From Acrasis kona (taxonomy: Eukaryota; Heterolobosea; Eutetramitea; Acrasida; Acrasidae): a stretch of DNA of 33,234 bases. The notes beneath the pieces were generated by a model. That model ran no database searches, had not been told where the DNA came from, and saw only the letters and a list, made by a program, of their open reading frames with translations. This document shows, piece after piece, positions 29,125-33,234 of the stretch; position 1 is the stretch's first letter, and each line of letters starts with the position of its first letter. Location: assembly GCA_026419775.2 (NCBI GenBank), contig JAOPGA020000826.1, positions 1 to 33,234 of the forward strand, written 5' to 3'. The translations under genes were made by a program, and so were the position numbers.

Positions 29125-30297
29125 ATGAAAGGCACACTGACTACGTCCAAAATACTAATTTTATCGCTGGCTTTTATACCGATAATTGGATACTCTTTTC
29201 TGCTGCATGACAGACACATTGACTGGAGGGTGAAGCTCATGCACCCGTTCCTCAGAGGGGCTTTCTTCTTCTGCGGCATGTACTCAGGAGGTGACTTCAA
29301 CAGAAAGTACTGGGAGGCAATTAGCAACGTGCATGTTAAGCCCAATACAGACGATGAGAAAGTTATAACGATGGATATACAAGTACCGTTCCAACTCCCC
29401 CACTCTCAACACAACGTGTTGGTTAGAATGTTTGCACCCAGAGAGTTAATGAGCCCAACCAACAAAAAACTGCCTTTAATGATTTATTCACATTCAGGAG
29501 GAACAGTGATAGGAAATGCAACTGCCCTTCAACACCAAACGACACCAAGGTACTTTGTAGAGCACGCCAACATGATTGTTCTGTCAGTTGACTACAGACT
29601 TGCTCCAGAGCATCCATTCCCAGAGGGATTATATGATGTATTTTCAACGTTTGCATGGTTGAACAATTTGATGCAAGATACAACAAAGAGCTTGAGTCAG
29701 GCGGAGAAAATAGTGCAAGAACACACCGATGTAAATAAAATTATCTTTGGAGGAGAATGTGCGGGAGCTAGTTTAACCATGGCAATGTCCTATATTGCCA
29801 GGGACAAATCGGTATTGCATTATGACCCTTCAAAAAAAATTCAACCTTCTCTTTTAGAGTTTCCTAACTGGAAGCTAAATGTTAACTTTCAAATGTTGGC
29901 ATACCCTTACATTAAGGAAGATTCCTTGAATAATGAGTTCAATAACGGATATCTTCTTAATAACGATATGGTGAATTGGTTCTGGAATTGCTCCACGTAC
30001 CGATTTAAAACTCTTGTCGACGACTATGAGAAGAGTCCATTGTTATTCCCCCATAGACACAAGAGTTTGCGTGGACTTCCAGACGCATTGGTAATGACAC
30101 CGATGTATTCGAGATTAAATGGTGATGGTAAAGCCTATACAAACATGATGAGGAATGCAGGTGTGGATGTAACATACGTGGAATTTCCAACAGTTCACAG
30201 TTTCTTTTCCTTGGATTTTCTTCCAGAATCTACTGAGGCAAGGGAACTTGCCACGAAAACATTTGAGATGAGGGGTTTGGTTGGTCCGTCAGAATGA
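29125..30297 (+). CDS. alpha/beta hydrolase, HSL/AADAC family, with altered catalytic residues
   Basis: Intronless, 390 residues from the first ATG (29125). A hydrophobic N-terminal anchor (ILILSLAFIPIIGYSFLL) gives type II topology, as in arylacetamide deacetylase. The fold is clear: oxyanion motif YSHSGGTVIGNA (family HGGG, here HSGG at 123-126), VLSVDYRLAPEHPFPEGLYD, the nucleophile elbow FGGECAGASL, and the C-terminal His358 in FPTVHSFF. In the elbow the family Ser (GDSAG) is Cys212 (codon TGT). The usual Asp position (DPLRDEG) reads YSRLNGDG, with Ser329. The enzyme may therefore use a Cys nucleophile or be a non-catalytic relative. Ester or lipid substrates are typical for the family. 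Confidence 0.85.
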   Translation: MKGTLTTSKILILSLAFIPIIGYSFLLHDRHIDWRVKLMHPFLRGAFFFCGMYSGGDFNRKYWEAISNVHVKPNTDDEKVITMDIQVPFQLPHSQHNVLVRMFAPRELMSPTNKKLPLMIYSHSGGTVIGNATALQHQTTPRYFVEHANMIVLSVDYRLAPEHPFPEGLYDVFSTFAWLNNLMQDTTKSLSQAEKIVQEHTDVNKIIFGGECAGASLTMAMSYIARDKSVLHYDPSKKIQPSLLEFPNWKLNVNFQMLAYPYIKEDSLNNEFNNGYLLNNDMVNWFWNCSTYRFKTLVDDYEKSPLLFPHRHKSLRGLPDALVMTPMYSRLNGDGKAYTNMMRNAGVDVTYVEFPTVHSFFSLDFLPESTEARELATKTFEMRGLVGPSE

Positions 30298-30718
30298 TGT
30301 GGCACGAAATGTAAATAAAATATTGTAAATTCTCATCATTTCTTAACAATATTCTACGCGCGCTAAATCCTTGCGTTAAATAACAGCCATACAATCCATT
30401 CTCGAACTACGATACAAAACAATCAACACACATTGCTTCTGGTTCATGTTCCATTCTCGAATTTGAAGAACCACAAGCAGCCGATTCCTAGAAATCGATC
30501 ATCGTCTGAGGAACACGTAATCAACCACATTAACTTTCGCTATAAATTCGCTCCAACATGTTCCATTAGCCAACAAGCCGATATATTATAGGAATAGACT
30601 CGATTACAAANTGCATTTAAATCACTGTGGAGAATGGATGCATTCGACGCGAAGCAAATCTAAAAATATGATTAATCAGATTAATCAGATTAATCTCAGA
30701 TTATAATTAAGCAAATTT
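30298..30718. other. 421-bp spacer, unresolved repeats and one N
   Basis: No coding frame is supported. CCATTCTCGAA occurs twice (30396-30406, 30451-30461), CATGTTCCATT twice, and there is a short tandem GATTAATCA array at about 30669-30696. One ambiguous base is at 30611. It may be the flank or terminus of the decayed element to the right. Confidence 0.4.
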
Positions 30719-31902
30719 TTATTCAAGAAGTAAAAATTTATTTACTGCTGTTGTCACTGGAGAATCTCTCATTTCCAACGAAGCAATGATAGCGCATGTG
30801 TAAAAGGCAAATGGATGGGCACTACGATCATTTCTTTATTCGGGCAATTGCTTGTTCAATAACAATTCTTACTGAACCAAGTACTTGATTATAATTGGTG
30901 TGAATTCTTTATTGATACGATTGGGCCCGCGGTTATTCAATGCTCCTTGCTGTGTGAGTCCTCTATTTGCTGTATTATACTTCCACCCAAAGATAGGGCA
31001 TTCAAATCCTTTGTGACCCGGTGTCCCACATTCTTTGTGAAGACCAGGTTATTGGTCAACCAATCTGGCTAAAGGCTACTCAACGATGAAGCAAAAGGTG
31101 TACTAGCACCCCCAAGTGTGTTCTATAAAAATTTTACACCACATGCTTTTTCTCTAACCTTAGGAGCGATCTCTTGAATTGCATGCTGCACTCTTGTGCT
31201 CTTGACTTATCCGAGCTACCGTTCTTAGTGAACTCCTTGTCGGCTACCTGTTGTCCATGAGTACCCAGTAAAAAGCTGTCTCCAAAGGAAGAATAACAAT
31301 AGTTGTGACATTGGATGTAAAGATCTATTTCTCCCTGAACTTTTCTTAGTTTCATCGGGATCATCAATTCGGGTAGTCCGAAGTTGAGTTTCAAATCGAT
31401 TATACAACATGTTAAAATCACCAATCGAGATTCCACAAATAGCTAAAAATTGATCTGGATCTTGGTAAAGTGATTTGTGAAAATTCACTCTCACTGTATC
31501 ATCTAACTTGTTAATCATCTGAGGATCATCTATTATTGGTTAGTATTTTATTGATTTATACAGTGACATGTTGAGATTGATTTGTAATTTCAAAATCTTC
31601 ATCCGCAGTGGTCTCTTTTGCCTTTTTACTTGTGGAAGGATTTTTGGAGTCTCACAGACCTCTTCATGTACTGACGATAATTTCTGCCTTTTACTTGGAG
31701 GTTCGTATCCGTTATGTACATGTGGTTCATCTGAGAAGTTGTATAAATGGCAAAACCACCATGTGCATTCCTTTATATGAGCCAACAGAAGCTGGGGAAT
31801 AATAACATCATCGCAGACAGGGCAGTGCTTTGGGGGACTACTACGCATAGCTGAATCCATCTTATCCTGCATGTCCTTCTTCTCATCAAAGATGTTTGAC
31901 AT
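30719..31902 (-). mobile_element. degenerate DDE transposon gene with UBZ-type zinc finger
   Basis: Reading 31902 leftward, exon 1 (to ~31562) starts MSNIFDEKKD and has a C2HC zinc finger HCPVCDDVIIPQLLLAHIKEC-like (Cys-x2-Cys-x12-His-x3-Cys, Rad18/UBZ4 style). A frame change in an A-run near 31642 is followed by a perfect 43-nt intron (31519-31561, with branch TACTAAC) and then exon 2, starting MINKLDDTVRVNF. This contains FLAICGISIGDFNMLYNRF and LHPMSQLLLFFLWRQLF, the HTH region before a DDE_4 nuclease. After stops and frame changes, GFECPIFGWKYNTANRGL and GSVRIVIEQAIARIKK (the Glu-bearing helix of the DDE triad) appear near 31000-30850, and the frame ends at TAA 30719-30721. Several single-base shifts make it nonfunctional. 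Confidence 0.6.
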
Positions 31903-32056
31903 GTGATGTGCAAAGCAAGACCATTATTACAGGTGAAACTAATCGAACAGACTCGTCATTTCAAGCAATTTGAACGTTTTATTGATTTTTTTGGATTCAT
32001 TTAGAATAATCCCCACTAGGACTCGTAGGTTGACGAAACAAATGATTCAAAACCAA

Positions 32057-33178
32057 CTACAATAACATGTTGAGTACTTTTGTGGTGTTTCGTAACTTAC
32101 TCTTCATTCTCTTTTTCTCCCGACCAGTATCGTCAAGATCCTGTTCATCTCTACCTCGCCTGCGATTTTCAGAATGTTTTCCTGCAGACACATCATCATC
32201 AATGCGCGATGCTATATCGCCGATGTACCCCATCTTTTTGTCTTGTTGAGTAGCCGAGCCAAATTTTGCAATATCCTCATAGTTCTCTTCTCCCAATAAT
32301 TCCTTCATCATTCTTTTCCCTAAAACGACAATTTGACTGTTTTTTGGTATCATCATCACGGGTTTGTCGGATGTATGAAACACGGTTTGATTAATCTGTG
32401 GTGTAATTCCTTCCACTAAGGCGTAAGTGTAGTCATGTGCATTAATAGTAATCTTAATAGTGCCCCGAGAAGCAGACATCCGAGTTTTAGATTTTAGTTG
32501 GAGAATCTGACCATTAGGCATAATCATGTGTGAGAAGATCATAGGTAGGTCTTCGTTTTTAGCGCTGTTTGGTTTACGAGCCCCCTTTTTATTTCCTTCC
32601 TCCTCCTCCTCTTGTTCACTCTGATCGCTTAACGTCTTAATGGTTGCATCATTTATTTGATCTTCTTGATATTTGCGTAATTGTTCAATTCTATTCTCGG
32701 CTTCGTTCTCGTCCGCGTCATTATGAATTTGTAGTTTCTCTACTGGTGGTTCCGATACAAAGAGCAGAGTGCTATTGCCAAATGTTGCTTTATAATAGGT
32801 TCCCTCACCAAAAAGCATGCTACCACTTGTGCTGCACATACTCTCCAATATATTGGTCGTTTCCATTGCAACCATGATCATAATAGACTTCCATCCTTCT
32901 GGAGCGTTCAACTTGGCCAAGTGCACATGTAAACTCTCGAAATCAATAATCTGTTTACCTGACTTGCACTCATATCCCTCAAGTACCTTCTCATGCGTAT
33001 TACATTCGTATAGATCACTACTGTTGGATTTGTCTCGCATCTGCAAATGATAATAATTATCGAGAAGCTTTATGATCTCTGGAAACTGTTCTGCGCTTAC
33101 TGTCGCCAGATTGTTGATACCACTCAAATTAACATCGCTTGGTAGAGCTTTCGCAGAGCTCGTAACCTTGGGCGCCAT
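32057..33178 (-). CDS. hypothetical charged protein (373 aa)
   Basis: A single-exon frame; I set the start at ATG 33178 (MAPKVTSSAKA), though the frame is open to the window edge. Two apparent globular parts (residues ~20-155 and ~225-320) flank an acidic Glu-rich linker (QSEQEEEEEGNKK). The end is basic (REKKRMKSKLRN), a likely nuclear signal. The second part contains beta-type GTIKITINAHDYTYALVEG. No family is recognised. The stop is TAG, while all other genes here use TAA or TGA, and the frame stays open 18 more codons (FRQPTSPSGDYSK) to a TGA. Confidence 0.55.
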   Translation of the reverse strand: MAPKVTSSAKALPSDVNLSGINNLATVSAEQFPEIIKLLDNYYHLQMRDKSNSSDLYECNTHEKVLEGYECKSGKQIIDFESLHVHLAKLNAPEGWKSIMIMVAMETTNILESMCSTSGSMLFGEGTYYKATFGNSTLLFVSEPPVEKLQIHNDADENEAENRIEQLRKYQEDQINDATIKTLSDQSEQEEEEEGNKKGARKPNSAKNEDLPMIFSHMIMPNGQILQLKSKTRMSASRGTIKITINAHDYTYALVEGITPQINQTVFHTSDKPVMMIPKNSQIVVLGKRMMKELLGEENYEDIAKFGSATQQDKKMGYIGDIASRIDDDVSAGKHSENRRRGRDEQDLDDTGREKKRMKSKLRNTTKVLNMLL

Positions 33179-33234
33179 AATTAATTCAGGATTCTTTCGT
33201 ACTAGTATTTTATCGGAGAAAGTATCTCTCAAAA

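Noticed and set aside
3672-30297. UAG reassigned to an amino acid in this organism
   Set aside because: The roughly 22 intact genes contain no in-frame TAG, so TAG cannot be an ordinary sense codon here.
1-33234. tRNA, rRNA, CRISPR or operon-like organisation
   Set aside because: No T-arm (GGTTCRA) cloverleaf, rRNA-like block or regular spacer array was seen by eye; each gene has its own start region and 3' signal.

Overview
This is nuclear DNA from a gene-dense, AT-rich, intron-containing eukaryote. Evidence: single-gene units, GT..AG introns of only 36-46 nt, AATAAA signals at or just after stop codons, and eukaryote-specific gene families (Pus7, Rpp21/Rpr2, BCS1, an NDUFAF6-like factor, F-box, TPGS1-like, PMP3). 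Flagellar/tubulin-type genes plus a secreted, membrane-anchored peptidoglycan amidase fit a flagellated, bacteria-eating protist. An amoeboflagellate such as a heterolobosean is possible, but the species cannot be fixed from the sequence.

Left edge (1-3.7 kb): remains of mobile DNA on the minus strand (a DDE-type transposase running off the left edge, a short coding-like relic, and a charged coiled-coil pseudogene with an in-frame TAG). A gene-free stretch follows with palindromes and a tandem pair of covarying hairpins.

3.7-30.3 kb: about 22 genes, mostly in alternating directions. In order: capping-type RNA triphosphatase (+), PUS7 (-), RPP21/RPR2 (-like, +), GTP cyclohydrolase I (-), a small hypothetical (-), tubby/LURP-like membrane protein (+), coiled-coil protein with p25-alpha-like modules (-), SDR oxidoreductase (+), PMP3-like (-), papain-fold-like protein (+), secreted helical protein (+), BCS1 AAA ATPase (-), NDUFAF6-like (+), F-box protein (-), drug/metabolite transporter (+), myristoylated ankyrin protein (-), TPGS1-like (+), acidic coiled-coil protein (+), aldehyde dehydrogenase (-), amidase (+), His-rich methyltransferase (+), alpha/beta hydrolase with an altered catalytic centre (+). 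Several divergent ATG pairs are only 36-56 bp apart and convergent stops 6-42 bp apart, with one 37-bp antisense CDS overlap. I resolved 28 introns from reading frame and splice signals; one small gene (PMP3-like) lies in two short exons that a plain ORF scan would miss.

Right edge (30.3-33.2 kb): a second decayed DDE transposon with a Rad18-type zinc finger, then an unrecognised charged protein.

The genes do not form an obvious pathway. Two mitochondrial respiratory assembly factors (BCS1, NDUFAF6-like) share a 56-bp divergent promoter, which is the clearest functional pairing. No rRNA, tRNA or CRISPR was seen.
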